Notes: a model not told the origin generated them from the sequence alone. Shown: positions 44,228 through 55,189, counted from the stretch's first letter. The stretch is DNA of 64,000 nucleotides from Elephas maximus indicus (GCF_024166365.1 NC_064819.1:2554501-2618500), one strand, 5' to 3'. Numbers and translations are program-made.

Positions 44228-44360
44228 CGCCAATCCGGCGCCGGGGAGGGTCCCGTGCTAGCCAATCAGGGGCCAGGCTGCCGCTGTGCGCGGCTAGGGG
44301 GTGGGCGGAGGCGGAGGGGAAACCTCGGGCGGCCCAATGAGGAGGACCGGGGGGCGGGGA
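44228..44360 (-). promoter_or_regulatory. Core upstream region: three CCAAT boxes and GC boxes
   Basis: CCAAT occurs on the plus strand at 44230-44234, 44262-44266 and 44334-44338. For the minus-strand gene these are inverted (ATTGG) NF-Y-type sites, the arrangement common in TATA-less promoters. The first two are 32 bp apart. They lie 310-420 bp upstream of the ATG at 43920, so transcription probably starts around 44100-44200 (inference). Confidence 0.6.
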
Positions 44361-44385
44361 TGCACAAGTTGGGTTGAAGTAACAG

Positions 44386-45447
44386 GAAATATTCTTAAAG
44401 GTAGAGTGATGGGCAGGAAGGGCAGCCAGTAGGTGGAGGAGAAGGAGGTGGGGCTGGGCCCTTAAAGGGGACGCCTTGAGACCCTAGAGAAGAGGGGGTT
44501 TTAGGGAAGTTGGTATCCTGTCTTCTGTGCTGCTGTCCACCTCCCTGAGCAGGAGCTTGGAAGTGGAAACCACGGCGAGGAAGGGAGCAAAGACGACCCT
44601 GGGCAATGGCTGAGGGCACCTCTGGGCGCAGAGCAGGAAGGCGGCGTGGTGTCTCTGGAGGAAGCAGGGAAGAGGCACAAACCCAGACGTCTCCTCCTGC
44701 CCGTTCGGGGGAAGGCGGTTGCTGAGCGGGGCTGCTCGGGTTCGCGGGCTGGGACCTGTCATCCTTCATCTGCAGCTACGCCCAGATAACTGCCAGCCGG
44801 AGATGGCCCTGTTCCCTAATGCGCGGGGTGGGGGTCAGGGGGTGCGAGCACTGAGAGGACGGGGCTGGGGACTCCAAGCTTGGGATCCCAGACCTGGATC
44901 TGGGAAGTGTGGGGTCGCAGGTCATACAGTGCAGACCGGGAGGGACCCCTAACTCCAAGACGGGTTTGAGGGCCCTGGAACCATGGTCCCAGTTCCCATG
45001 TTTTGGTTTCACCTCCTATTTCATAACCTCTTAGCCTCCTATAGCAGGTGTTCTCCACCTAGTGGTGGCGAAAGGTTTCCAGGCGCTTCCACCACCACGT
45101 TAGGTCTTAGATCTTAGATCGCCAGGGAACTTCCCGAAGGTGCACAGAAGGCCGGGCACATAGGCAATTACTTGAGCCTGTGCATAGAGGAAGCAGACCT
45201 TGCAGTGAGAAAAGGTGTAAAGCTAACAGTAACAGCACCTTTTGTTTGTACGGCAGTTTGAAAAGCTACAATGAAACAGAAGGGGTTTAATATTATTTAT
45301 AAACTATGGAACTAAAACAGTCTGAAACTTTTCTTCTGCTCTTCATCTTGGCAAAGAAGAGCTAATTAGCCTCCAAATGGCTTTTGCACAACCGAATCCA
45401 AGCTGCAGAAGAGAAAGACCCCAGGATTCAGAGCCATAACAGTGGTG
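44386..45447. other. Single-copy promoter flank, no gene recognised
   Basis: Moderately GC-rich to about 45000, with overlapping open frames on both strands but no domain or clear splice structure. 'gttaggtcttagatcttagatcgcc' (45100-45122) holds a short tandem 'tcttaga'. It could host a divergent non-coding transcript, but nothing in the sequence demands it. Confidence 0.4.
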
Positions 45448-45451
45448 CTAA

Positions 45452-45989
45452 TGTTACCTGATTAGGGTCCCTGCCCTGGAGCAGTCCAGCCAATGAAACA
45501 TACTCCAAGTCAGAAAGAGTGAGAAAGTTTATTAAGGAGTTGTCTACATCACCAGGGACCCAGCAGCAGCAACACAGGCTGTCTCTGTGGAGTCCCCAAG
45601 AGCAAGTTTACATTAGAGTTTATATAGAATCTTACAAGGGTTACAGGCGTCTTTGTAGTCCCCTGCCAGACATTTCTTTATTAGGCTAAAGATATACATA
45701 TCTGATACCTGGGCTCTGACTTTCCTGTGGGGGTTGTAGGCCACAGATAGTCCAGAGGGAACAAAAGGTTATTTGCATCAGTTTAAAACAAAGAACAAAG
45801 TCATTAACATTTTGGTCAAAACAAAGTCATTAACAGAGGTATGTGAAGGAGGCAGGCAGAGGAAGAGCAACTTACAGGTTTATCATGCCCTTAGTTATGT
45901 TTTTTTTTTTTTTAGTTATGTTAAGTTATGTTAAGCTCTCAGTTACCCGTTTTGAAAAGGAAAACATGCTGGGTGGTATTGGGGTCACA
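45452..45989 (-). mobile_element. Solo LTR, ERV1-type, intact ends
   Basis: On the minus strand it begins TGTGACCCCAATACC and ends GGTAACA. The TATA-like 'ctatataaactctaatg' is followed about 110 bp later by 'ccttaataaactttctcac', the order of U3, R and U5. Perfect 4-bp direct repeats CTAA (45448-45451 and 45990-45993) flank the 538 bp. TG...CA ends and a 4-bp duplication fit a gamma-type ERV. No internal viral genes remain. It lies about 1.1 kb upstream of the CpG island. Confidence 0.8.
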
Positions 45990-46375
45990 CTAATGATAAA
46001 AAAAAAAAAAAAAAAAGATACCACCATGAAATTGTATAGTATCTGTAGGAAACCACTTCCATTGTAGTCATAAAATACAATATTCTGGTTTAGAAAATTA
46101 TTCTGGTATACCATTTACAGGGTAGGGATGATTTTTCAAAGAACAACAATGCACCAATACTAAAGTACCACACATAGCTGTGATGATTCAAAAAACAATT
46201 TAAGATTTTCTTTGGGCCACCATTAAAAATACACATTCAAATACCTTTCTGGTAGGATTTAGAAGTGGAAAATAAGAAAAAATTCCTCTTTAGTAAAAGG
46301 CCAGATTATTAGCTTCTTTATTTAATCTGAATTTCCTAACCAATGCCCAAATTCCAACCAGGAATTATTTTTTCT
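45990..46375. other. AT-rich DNA
   Basis: Starts with an A-run (45998-46016). 'ggaattattttttcttc' and neighbours may be further L1 3'UTR, but this is not certain. No gene is seen. Confidence 0.35.
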
Positions 46376-46379
46376 TCTT

Positions 46380-46622
46380 TTTTTAAGGTTTAAAGATAAT
46401 CTTAGGGCAATAGTTCTGGAGTTCATCCAATTTCAATGGCTCCAAAAAGTCTGAATTCCACAAGAATTTGCCATCTGTTTCACATTTCCCCCTTTTGATC
46501 AAGATTTTTCTATAGATTCTTTGATTAAAATGTTCAGTCATGGTAGCCAGGCACCATCCAGTTCTTCTAGTCTCATGGCAAAGGAGGAAGATGCTCATAG
46601 AAAGTAATTAGCCATACATTCC
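46380..46622 (-). mobile_element. L1 3'UTR fragment
   Basis: The reverse complement matches the plus-strand L1 3'UTR at about 55800-56075: 'ccatgagacc/agaagaactggatggtgcc' here pairs with 'gagaccagaagaactggatgg' there, and the 'gataatctttgaacc' ends correspond. It is an older afrotherian L1 type. Confidence 0.75.
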
Positions 46623-47299
46623 GTTTCCTCCTCCTATTCCCCAACCAGGAATTCTTTAGTTGGCTTTGCCCATTCAACACTGGTTTGGTGCACTAGATGG
46701 GAGAGAATGGCATCAGTTAATCACACCAGTCCAATTTCCAGGCTAGCTTGGCATGAACTTACAGGGCCTGAACTGGCGATTCTGGTGGCCAAGAGCAACT
46801 AGTCTGGTTTGCCTCCAGTCCAAGTCCATTCTTGACACTGCCAGAGTGAATCTGATTTTCACCCACATACTTAAAACCCTTCAATGGTTCTTAAAGACTT
46901 TTTGCATACAACTGCATACAAGGTCCTTGCTTGTATTCTCAGTTTCACTTCCTGATATCTCCTCTTTCCTAAATCTGGGGGTGATTGACTATGGCGGGGG
47001 TCGCTCATACCAGGGGTGGGGGCCGGGACAGAGCTCTAGGGGTGGCTGTGCTCCACCTGCCCCCTCCTGCCTCTTGAGGAGAGGTCTGCAAAAAGTGTAC
47101 CACCTTCCTGGGGACCCCTTTCTGCCAAGACCAGTGATGCACACACCCCTCTTCTCCTAGACCTACTGGTACCCCATGCCCCCTGCTGCCAGGCATGTGA
47201 GGGGCTCTTGCTGCATCCCAGCCCTCCCAGATGGGTGTGGATAGGAGAGGCCTCAAGCTGGATGCATGAAGAGCTAAGCATCCAGGTTCACACCTTTGC

Positions 47300-48080
47300 C
47301 GACCTCCTTCACCTTTTTTTGTCTCCATCCCCTCTGCTTTCCTTGTCTTCTGGATTTCCTTTGGGTTCAGGCTTTTCAGCCCTCATCCCACATACCTCTT
47401 CCCCAGACCTCTTTATCATTAATTTTCTAATCATGTCCTTCCAAGTCACTGACCATCCAGCCAAACCATTGGCCATGATCCATGAATCGTTATAAACTCG
47501 GTATACATTTCTTCCCAAGCCATACAAACAACCAGGTGTATTGTTAGAAGTTCTGCCCACTGGGAGAATTTCCCTTCACCGTTGTCCTTCAAGAATGTTC
47601 CAGAAATGGGCTTTAGTGCTGTAGCTGTTCACTTCCAGGTGGTACCTGCGTATCACACAGAACCATCTATAAGCCAGGCCTGAGTTTTTTCTTTCTTGGT
47701 CAACTTCATAGGAGACTGATATGGTGCAACCTGGGAGAAAGAAGGTATTGTTGCAGCAGAGGGGACCAGGGGCATTTGGGCTGCTTCCTCATGTACCTTA
47801 CTTCTGCCTTCAGAGCCTGCTCAAGCCCGATCTCTTATATACCCTTTCATCTGATGATGGAGTGCTGCCGTGTGCATCCAACCTCACGGCTTAGTGTGTC
47901 AGACAACACCCAGTTCATGACGGGCAGCTCAGGTTGCATGATAATTTGGAGGTCCGTGGTTAAGGGTTAAGTTCCTACTATGGTCTAGCACTAAGCCAAA
48001 AGGTATCTCTAAAAAGGAGAATAGTTATCTGCAGAAGATGATGGGCATTTGTTCCAACATCCTAAGGGTCTGTGTTGTGA
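47300..48080 (-). pseudogene. ERV-L pol remnant, RNase H region
   Basis: Part of an endogenous ERV-L polymerase, seen on the minus strand. The open segment 47560-47309 contains NDSWIMANGLAGWS, a signature of the ERV-L RNase H domain, which would degrade the RNA strand of RNA/DNA hybrids. The surrounding sequence continues in homologous frames with interruptions. It is inactive through stops and loss of neighbouring parts. L2-like text near 46840-46990 suggests other repeats overlap the left end. Confidence 0.6.
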
Positions 48081-48089
48081 TTCACCGAT

Positions 48090-48262
48090 ACCTAAAACAA
48101 AGCAAACCCATTACCATCAAGTTGATTCTGACTCATACTGACCCTACACGGCAGAGTAGAACTACACCATAAGGTTTCCAAGGAGTGGCTGGTAGACATG
48201 AACTGCCGACATTCTGGTTAGCAGTCCAAACCCACCTTCTGGTTAGCACTGTGCCACCAGGG
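48090..48262 (-). mobile_element. AfroSINE in ERV-L
   Basis: 'aacccattaccatcaagttg' to 'gcactgtgccaccagggta'. A short internal repeat ('ttctggttagca' twice) marks a local duplication in its head. Confidence 0.92.
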
Positions 48263-48451
48263 TAGGGGCATGCTAAAAGCTCAAAACAGCATCTCTACCT
48301 GCCACTGACTCTTCAGTCACCATTGGATTGGTCAGATAATACGGCCCACCTGGCAGAGGATCTTGCACAGCAGCCCAGCCTATTGCAGAGCCTTCTCTGA
48401 TGCTAGGCCTCACTCAAGCTTTTTTGGTCACTTAGTAAATGAGCAGGAATT

Positions 48452-51400
48452 TGTTGTTGTTAGGTGCCGTCGAGTCAGTTCCAACTCATAGCAACCCTAT
48501 GCACAAGAGAATGGAAAACTGCACGGTCCTGCACCATCCTCACAGTCATCGTTATGCTTGAACTCATTGCTGCAGCCACTGTGTCGATCCACCTAGTTGA
48601 GGGTCTTCCTCTTTTCCGCTGACCCTGTACTCTACCAAGCATGATGTCCTTCTCCAGGGACTGAGCCCTCCTGACAACATGTCCAAAGTATGTAAGACGC
48701 GGTCTAGCCGTCCTTGCCTCTAAGGAATATTCTGGTTGTACTTCTTCCAAGACAGATTTGTTCGTTCTTTTGGCAGTTCATATTATATTCAATATTCTTC
48801 GCCAACACCACAATTCAAAGGCATCAATTCTTCTTTTGCCTTCCTTATGCATTGTCCAGCTTTCACATGCATATGATATGATTGAAAATACCATGGCTTG
48901 GGTCAGGCACACCTTAGTCTTCAAGGTGACATCTTTGCTCATCAACACTTTAAAGAGGTCCTTTGCAGCCGATTTACCCAGTGCAATGTGTCTCTTGATT
49001 TCTTCACCGCTGCTTCCATGGCTGTTGATTGAGGATCTAAGTAAAATGAAATCCTTGACAACTTCAATCTTTTCTCCGTTTATCATGATGTTGCTCATTG
49101 GTCCAGTTGTGAGGATTTTCATTTTCTTTATGTTGAGGTGTAACCCATACTGAAGGCTGTGGTCTTTGATCTTCATTAGTAAGTGCTTCAAGTCCTCTTC
49201 ACTTTCAGCAAGCAAGGTTGTGTCATTTGCATAAAGTGGGTTGTTAATGAGTCTTCCTCCAATCCTGATGCCCCATTCTTCTTCATATAGTCCAGCTTCT
49301 CGGATTATTTGCTCAGCATACAGACTGAATAGGTATGGTGAAAGGATACCACCCTGACGCACACCTTTCCTGACTTTAAACCAATCAGTACTCCCTTGTT
49401 CTGACCGAACAACTGCCTCTTGATCTATGGAAAGGTTCCCTGTGAGCACAATTAAGTGTTCTGGAATTCCCATTCTTCGCAATGTTATCTTTAGTTTGTT
49501 ATGATCCACACAGTTGAATGCCTTTCCATAGTCAATAAAACACAGGAAAACATCCTTCAGGTATTCTCTGCTTTCAGCCAGGGTCCATCTGACATCAGCA
49601 ATGATATCCCTGGTTCCATGTCCTCTTCTGAAACCGGCCTGAATTTCTGGCAGTTCCCTGACAATACACTGCTGCAACCGTTTTTGAATGATCTTCAGCA
49701 AAATTTTGCTGGCGTGTGATATAAATGATATTGTTCTATAATTTCCACATTCAGTTGGATCACCTTTCTTGGAAATAGGCATAAATATGGATCTCTTCCA
49801 GTCAGTTGGCCAGGAAGCTGTCTTCCATATTTCCTGGCATAGAGGAGTGAGCACTTCCAGCGCTGCAACCGTTCGTTGAAACATCTCAACTGATATTCCA
49901 TCAATTCCTGGAGGCTTGTTTTCTCCAATGCCTTCAGAGCAGCTTGGACTTCTTCCTTCAGTACCATAGGTTCCTCATCATATGCCACCTCTTGAAATGG
50001 TTGAACATCGACTAATTCTTTTTGGTACAATGACTCTGTGTATTCCTTCCATCTTCTTTTGATGCTTCCTGCGACATTTAATATTTTCCCCATGGAATCC
50101 TTCACTATTGCAACTTGAGGCTTGAATTTTTTCTTCAGTTCTTTCAGCTTGAGAAATGCCGAGTGTGTTCTTCCGTTTTGGTTTTCCATCTCCAGCTCTC
50201 TGCACATGTCATTATAATACTTTACTTTGTTTTCTCAAGCCACCCTTTGAAATCTTCTGTTCAGTTCTTTTACTTCATCAATTCTTCCTTTTGCTTTAGC
50301 TGCTCGACGTTCGAGAGCAAGTTTCAGTGTCTCCTTCGACATCCATCTTGGTCTTTTCTTTCTTTCCTGCCTTTTCAATGACCTCTTGCTTTCTTCACGT
50401 ATGATGTCCTTGATGTCATTCCACAACTCGTCTGGTCTTTAGTCACTAGTGTTCAATGCATCAAATCTATTCTTCAGATGGTCTCTAAATTCAGGTGAGA
50501 TATACTCAAGGTCATATTTTGGCTCTCGTGGACTTGCTCTGATTTTCTTCAGTTTCAGCTTGAACTTGCATATGAGCAATTGATGGTGTGTTCCACAGTC
50601 GGCCCCTGGCCTTGTTCTGAATGATGATATTGAGCTTTTCCATCGTCTCTTTCCACAGATGTAGTCAATTTGATTTCTGTGTCTTCCATCTGGCGAGGTC
50701 CATGTGTATAGTCGCCGTTTATGTTGGTGAAAGAAGGTATTTGAAATGAAGAAATCATTCGTCTTGCAAATTTCTATCATTTGATCTCTGACATTGTTTC
50801 TATCACCAAGGCCATATTTTCCAACTACTGATTCTTCTTCTTTGTTTCCAACTTTGGCATTCCAATCGCCAGTAATTATCAATGCATCTTGATTGCATGT
50901 TTGATCAATTTCAGACTACAGCAGCTGATAAAAATCCTCTATTTCTTCATCTTTGGCCCTAGTGGTTGGTGTGTAAATTTGAATAATAGTCGTATTAACT
51001 GGTCTTCCTTGTAGGCGTATGGATATTATCCTATTACTGACAGTGTTGTACTTCAGGATATACCTTGAAATGTTCTTTTTGACGATGAATGCAACACCAT
51101 TCCTGTTCGAGTTGTCATTCCCACCATGGTAGACTACATGATTGTCTGATTCAAAACGGCCAATACCAGTCCATTTCAGCTCACTAATGCCTAGGATATC
51201 GATGTTTATGTGTTCCATTCCATTTTTGGTGATTTCCAATTTTCCTAGATTTATAGTTTGTACATTCCAAATTCTGATTATTAATGGATGCTTGCAGCTG
51301 TTTCTTCTCATTTTGAGTCGTGTCACATCAGCAAATGAAAATCCCAAAAGCTTTACTCCATCCACATCATTAAGGTTGACTCCACTTTGAGAAGGCAGCT

Positions 51401-51690
51401 CTTCCCTAGTCATCTTTTGAGTGCCTTCCAACCTGGGGGACTCATCTTCCAGCACTGTATCAGACAATGTTCCACTGCTATTCATAACGTTTTCACTGGC
51501 TAATGCTTTTCAGAGGTAGACTGCCGGGTCCTTCTTCCCAGTCTGCCTTAGTCTGGAAGCTCAGCTGAAACCTGTCCTCCATGGGTGATCTTGCTGGTAT
51601 CTGAATACTGGTGGCATAGCTTCGAACATCACAGCAACACACAAGCCCCCACAGTATGACAAACTGACACATGGGGGAAGCTGGAAATAA
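48452..51690 (-). mobile_element. Full-length or nearly full-length RTE LINE in ERV-L
   Basis: Read on the minus strand, it starts at 'gtcagtttgtcatactgtgg' (about 51680), the same 5' end as the twin-primed copy. It has a 5'UTR of about 200 bp, one long coding region (about 51485-48475) and the tail 'ggcacctaacaacaacaaa' at 48452. It is the best-preserved RTE in the window. Clear target-site duplications were not found: the left flank is 'gagcaggaattt' and the right end is uncertain. Confidence 0.92.
48475..51485 (-). pseudogene. RTE endonuclease-reverse transcriptase, near-intact
   Basis: A single protein of about 1,000 residues, in order: AP-endonuclease (51485-50439, with ISELKWTGIGRF, YTPTTRAKDEEIEDF and ITGDWNAKVGN), a linker rich in Lys/Arg (50426-50235), RT fingers and palm (50207-48778, with LCFIDYGKAFNCV and VRQGGILSPYLFSLYAEQI) and a C-terminal region (48750-48475, RKRGRPSTRWIDTV). 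One frame runs from 51485 to about 49920, broken only by stops at 50916 (CAG to TAG), 50439 (CAA to TAA) and 50235 (probably CGA to TGA). One base is missing in an A-run near 49920, and a further stop lies at 48778. The catalytic motif reads YAND, not YADD as in sister copies, so the RT would be inactive anyway. It works by nicking DNA and copying its RNA in place. Confidence 0.88.
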
Positions 51691-51812
51691 CACACCCAAA
51701 TTAGGAATATGTTGCCCCCCAAATCCAAAGAGGTCCACTTGGCATTGTGCTCCTTTTTGTTACTGCAGGGAGGGCCAGATGCAATAGCTTAACCTTCACT
51801 TTAGAAGGAATG

Positions 51813-51985
51813 GGAACCCCTGGTGGTATAGTGGTTAAGAGCTACAGCTATTAACCAAACGTTCAGCAGTTCAAATCCACCACGCGCTCCTTGGAAACCC
51901 TATGGGGCAGTTCTACTCTGTGCTATAGTGTTGCTATGAGTTGGAATCCACTCAACATCAATGAGTTTGATCTTTTTTTTTTTTC
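51813..51985 (+). mobile_element. AfroSINE, short type
   Basis: 'ggaacccctggtggtatagtgg' to 'ccactcaacatcaatgagtttg' plus a T-run. The flanks 'agaaggaa' and 'cagaaggg' are probable decayed target-site duplications. Confidence 0.92.
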
Positions 51986-52115
51986 AGAAGGGCCATCTCA
52001 ATGTGCCCACACCACTGGACCCGTAGAAATTTCATAAAGTGATAGGCCCTGAGTTTTTTTTTCAGATTTATTTCTTACCCTTTCACAAATGTTTAACCAA
52101 TAAGTCCAGAGTGTT

Positions 52116-52312
52116 ATTGTTGTTGTTAATTGTAGCTGAGTCAATTCCAACGCATGGCAGATCCCATGTGTGCAGAGTGGAACTGCTCCATAGGATTTTT
52201 AAGGCTATGACCTTTCAGTAGCAAATCACTAGGCCTGTCTTCCGATGTGCTCCTGGGTGGGTTTGAACCACCAGCCTTTTGGCTAGTAGTCAAGCACTTA
52301 CCTGTTTGTTCC
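52116..52312 (-). mobile_element. AfroSINE, long type, RTE-like tail
   Basis: The plus strand begins 'ttgttgttgttaattgtagc' (RTE-like tail in reverse) and runs to 'ctagtagtcaagcacttacc'. 'gtgctcctgggtgggtttg' holds the head side. Confidence 0.8.
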
Positions 52313-52930
52313 ACCTAACTTAATCAAGTCTAGAGTAGTGGCTACTTTTTGCTCATTAGGTCCAATCAGCATAGTCTCATCAATGTAATGGACTAGCATG
52401 ACGTCCTGTGGAAAGGAAAGGTGATCAAGTTCAAGTGGCTACAGGGTTGGAGAGTTGATATACCTCTGAGGTAGAACACTGAAAGTATATTGCTCACCTT
52501 GCCAGCTGAAAACAAACTGCTTCTGGGGTCTTTACTAACAGGTATTGAAAAAAAAAGCATTTGCCAGGTCAGTAGCCACGTACAGTCTCAGAAGATATGT
52601 TAATTTGCTCAAACAATGAAGCCACAACTAGAACAGCAGGTACAGTTGGAATCACCACCTGGTTAAGTTTACAGTAATTCACTATCATTTTCTAAAATCT
52701 GTTTTCTGAGTATGTCAAATAGGGGAGTTGAATGGGGATGTGGTGGGAATCATTACCCAACATCCTAAAAGTCCTTGATGGTGACACTAATCTCTGTAAT
52801 CCTTCCAGGAATGCAATATTGTTTTTGACTTACTATTTTCCTAGGCTGGGGCAGTTCTAGTGCCTTCTACTTAGCCTTTTCTACCATAATAGCCCTCACT
52901 ACACAAGTCAGGGAACCAAAATCTATTCCA
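52313..52930 (-). pseudogene. ERV-L pol remnant, reverse transcriptase region
   Basis: On the minus strand, text near 52500-52340 reads FSVLPQRYINSP and then [13 protein letters not shown]. This is the RT palm motif of ERV-L, but with YIDE where the catalytic motif would be YIDD, and with a stop between the two stretches. It would have been the viral DNA polymerase. It lies upstream (in the element's sense) of the RNase H remnant, the expected order, with the RTE and SINEs inserted between. Confidence 0.6.
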
Positions 52931-53074
52931 ATTATGCATTGTGGAACCGGGGAAATAACCACAGGATGGCTTCAGGAACTCACTAGACTTACTGTGAGAT
53001 AACCCTGAGCTGAAACTCCATTGACCATCTGACCTCTATAACCTACTCTGGCTATCTGGCCATATATACATATC

Positions 53075-53192
53075 TCCCTATAGGACAGAGTAAAACTGCC
53101 CCATAGGGTTTCCAAGGAGCACCTGGTGGATTTGAACTGCCAACCTTTTGGTTAGCAGCCGTAGCTCTTAGCTACTGCACCACCAGGGCTCT
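53075..53192 (-). mobile_element. AfroSINE, tail missing
   Basis: 'ccctataggacagagtaaaac' to 'ctgcaccaccagggctct'. The last ~35 bp of the tail are absent. Confidence 0.9.
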
Positions 53193-53219
53193 GATGTGTG
53201 TGTGTGTATATGTATATGG

Positions 53220-53250
<31 letters not shown>

Positions 53251-53252
53251 CG
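53193..53252. repeat. TG/TA microsatellite
   Basis: 'tgtgtgtgtgtatatg...tgtgtgtgtgtgtatatatatatata', an interrupted dinucleotide repeat at the junction of a SINE and the ERV-L LTR. Confidence 0.95.
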
Positions 53253-53560
53253 ATTATTTTAAGGAATTGGCTCATATGATTGTGGGGGCTGGGAAGTCCA
53301 AAATTTGTGGGGAAGTCTAGCAGGCTGGAAATTGGCAGAATTTGATGCCACTGCCTCGAGTCAGAATTTCTTCTTCCCTGGGAAACCTATTTTGCTCTGA
53401 AATCCTTCAACTGATTGAATGAGGCCTACATACATTATCTATTATAGGTAATCTCCTTTTACTTAAAGTCAACTTATTTTACATGTTAACCACATGTATA
53501 AAATACCTTCATGACAACCCCTAGATTAGTGTTTGACTAAATAGTGGGTACTATTTTTTT
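53253..53560 (-). mobile_element. ERV-L LTR remnant (MLT2-like), 5' LTR side
   Basis: The plus-strand phrases 'aggaattggctcatatgatt' and 'tgtgggggctgggaagtcc' are typical of MLT2-type LTRs in reverse, and 'ccttcaactgattgaatgagg' follows. It lies on the 5' side of the ERV-L internal region in the same orientation, so it is probably its 5' LTR. Confidence 0.6.
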
Positions 53561-53572
53561 TTTTATAGCCTA

Positions 53573-53700
53573 GCTATGGCTACTAATCAAAAGGTCAGCA
53601 GTTTGAATCCACCAGCTGCTCCTTGAAAACCCTATGGGGCAGTTCTACTTCGTCCTATAGGGTTGCTATGAGTCAGAATTGAGGGCAATAGGTTTGTTTT
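53573..53700 (+). mobile_element. AfroSINE, 5'-truncated
   Basis: 'ggctactaatcaaaaggtcag' to 'gagggcaataggtttgttttt'. The head start is missing and a few tail bases are deleted. Confidence 0.9.
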
Positions 53701-53721
53701 TATAGCCTAGACAAGTTGAAG

Positions 53722-53856
53722 TGCCTGGGGGGCACAATAGTTCAGTTTGGCCGCTAACCAGGTGGTCAGAAGTTCAAACCCACCAGCTACTCCTTGGAAA
53801 CCCTATAGAGCTACTATGAGTTAGAACTGACTCCATGGCAATGGGCTTGGCCAAAT
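53722..53856 (+). mobile_element. AfroSINE with internal deletion
   Basis: 'gtgcctggggggcacaatag' to 'ctccatggcaatgggcttgg'. The 'cagttctactctgtcctatag' segment is deleted between 'ccctataga' and 'gctactatgag'. Confidence 0.88.
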
Positions 53857-53948
53857 TGAAGCATAAGACAAACCATCACAGATAATATTGTCGTCTGCCA
53901 ACAAAAACCATTTTGTTATTTCTTTCTAACCTGCATACTTTTCACACA

Positions 53949-54466
53949 GTCACGGATTGAATTGTGTCCCCCAAAATATGCATCAACTTGCCCAAGCCAT
54001 GATTCCCAGTATTGTGTGGTTGTCCTCCATTTTTTGATTTTCCTATGTGTTATAAATCATAATCTCTCCCTGTAGAGGTTTAGGGTAGGACGTAACACAA
54101 TGGTTACGGCATATCCTTGATCCAACGTAAAGGGTGTTTCCCTGGTGTGAGGCCTTTTATGTTACAAGGGGTAAAAGGAAAGGGAAGCAAGCCGAGAGTT
54201 GGGGACCTCATGCCACCAGGAAAGAAGTAACGAGAGCAGAGCACGTCCTTTGGATCCTGGGTTTCTGCATGGAGAAGCTGCTAGTCCAGGGGAAGATTGA
54301 GGACAAGGACCTTCCTCCAGAGCGAACAGAGAGAGAAAACCTTCCCCTGGAGCTGACTCCCTGAATTTGGGCTTGTCACCGACAAGACTGTGAGGAAGTA
54401 AATTTCTCTGTTAAAGCCATCCACTTGTGGTATTTCTGTTATAGCAGCACTAGATAACTAGGAGAC
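53949..54466 (+). mobile_element. MLT1-like (MaLR) LTR
   Basis: Starts 'tcacggattgaattgtgtcc', contains 'gactgtgaggaagtaaatttc', and ends 'gcagcactagataactagg'. Same family as 4503-4939 (minus) and 57322-58052 (plus). Confidence 0.75.
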
Positions 54467-54469
54467 ATA

Positions 54470-55140
54470 AGTTTTTTTTTTTGGCTTATTGGACTGGTAT
54501 GGCCTCCAGCACAATACTGTAAACTAGAAATGAAAGTAGCCATTCTTGACTTGCTCTCAATTGTAGAGACGAAAGTTTCACTCTTTCACAGTAAGTATGA
54601 CAGTAGCTGTAGATTCCTTAGAGATGTTCTTTCCAGATATAGTCTGTTCTATTCCTAGATTGACGAAAGTTTTCTTCATGAATGGGTGTTGAGATTTGTC
54701 ATATACCTTTTTCTGCATGTGTTAAGTTTATTAATATGATGAATTATATAGATTGATTTTCAATTGTTAAACCAATCTTTCATTACTGGGACTAAGCCTA
54801 TTTGATCATGATGTATCTTTTTTATACATTGCTGGATTTGATTTGCTAATGTTCGGTTAAGGATTTTCCTAAATTCATGAGGAATATTGGTCTATAATTT
54901 TTTTTTTGTAATATCATTGTATGGTTTTGGTATCAATGTAATGCTATTTTCATGCAATGACTGGGAAATATTCTTTCCTCTTCTATTTTCTTGAAGAGTT
55001 GTGTAGAATTGTATTATTTCTTCTTTAAATATTTGATAGAATTCACCAGAGACACCACTTAGACTGGAATTTTCCATGTGGGAAGAATTTTAACTGCCAT
55101 TTCCTTAGTACATATAAAGCTATTCAGGTTATCTATTTCT
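54470..55140 (-). mobile_element. L1 ORF2 fragment
   Basis: Reverse-strand L1 RT phrases: 'gattgattttcaattgttaa', 'ggttaaggattttcctaaa', 'ctagaattcaccag'-like 'gatagaattcaccagagac'. The minus frame 55077-54892 (SGEFYQIFKEEI) is the ORF2 segment. Decayed. Confidence 0.8.
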
Positions 55141-55189
55141 TTTTTTTTTTAACTTGACTTACTTTTAGTAACAGCTTTATTGTGATAAA

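Larger units (their letters stand above)
43210..44385. promoter_or_regulatory. CpG island promoter
   Basis: About 1.2 kb of very GC-rich, CpG-dense sequence stands out sharply from the AT-rich surroundings. It contains GC boxes ('gtgggcggag' near 44301, 'ggggcgggga' near 44352), runs of CGG/CCG and three CCAAT boxes, with no convincing TATA box. CpG islands of this kind mark promoters of broadly expressed mammalian genes. The minus-strand first exon lies within it. Divergent transcription to the right is possible, but no exon is seen there. Confidence 0.88.
46625..53050 (-). mobile_element. ERV-L provirus internal region, decayed and interrupted
   Basis: Pieces at 46625-48088, 48263-48451, 51700-51812, 51986-52115 and 52313-53050 read on the minus strand in pol order, RT at the right and RNase H at the left. 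An AfroSINE (48090), an RTE (48452) and two more SINEs separate them. The 5' LTR-like sequence is to the right (53250-53560). No 3' LTR is recognised at the left end. Stops and frameshifts are frequent, so it is a long-dead copy. Confidence 0.65.

Noticed and set aside
43291..44340. Open frames of up to 349 codons in the CpG island, several frames on both strands
   Set aside because: They are Pro/Arg/Gly/Ala-rich low-complexity products of GC-rich DNA and the minisatellite, with few stops because of composition. Only the short ATG-to-donor segment on the minus strand has promoter and splice context.
44386..45060. Divergent gene to the right of the CpG island
   Set aside because: No exon with splice donor or convincing reading frame was found; left as single-copy flank.
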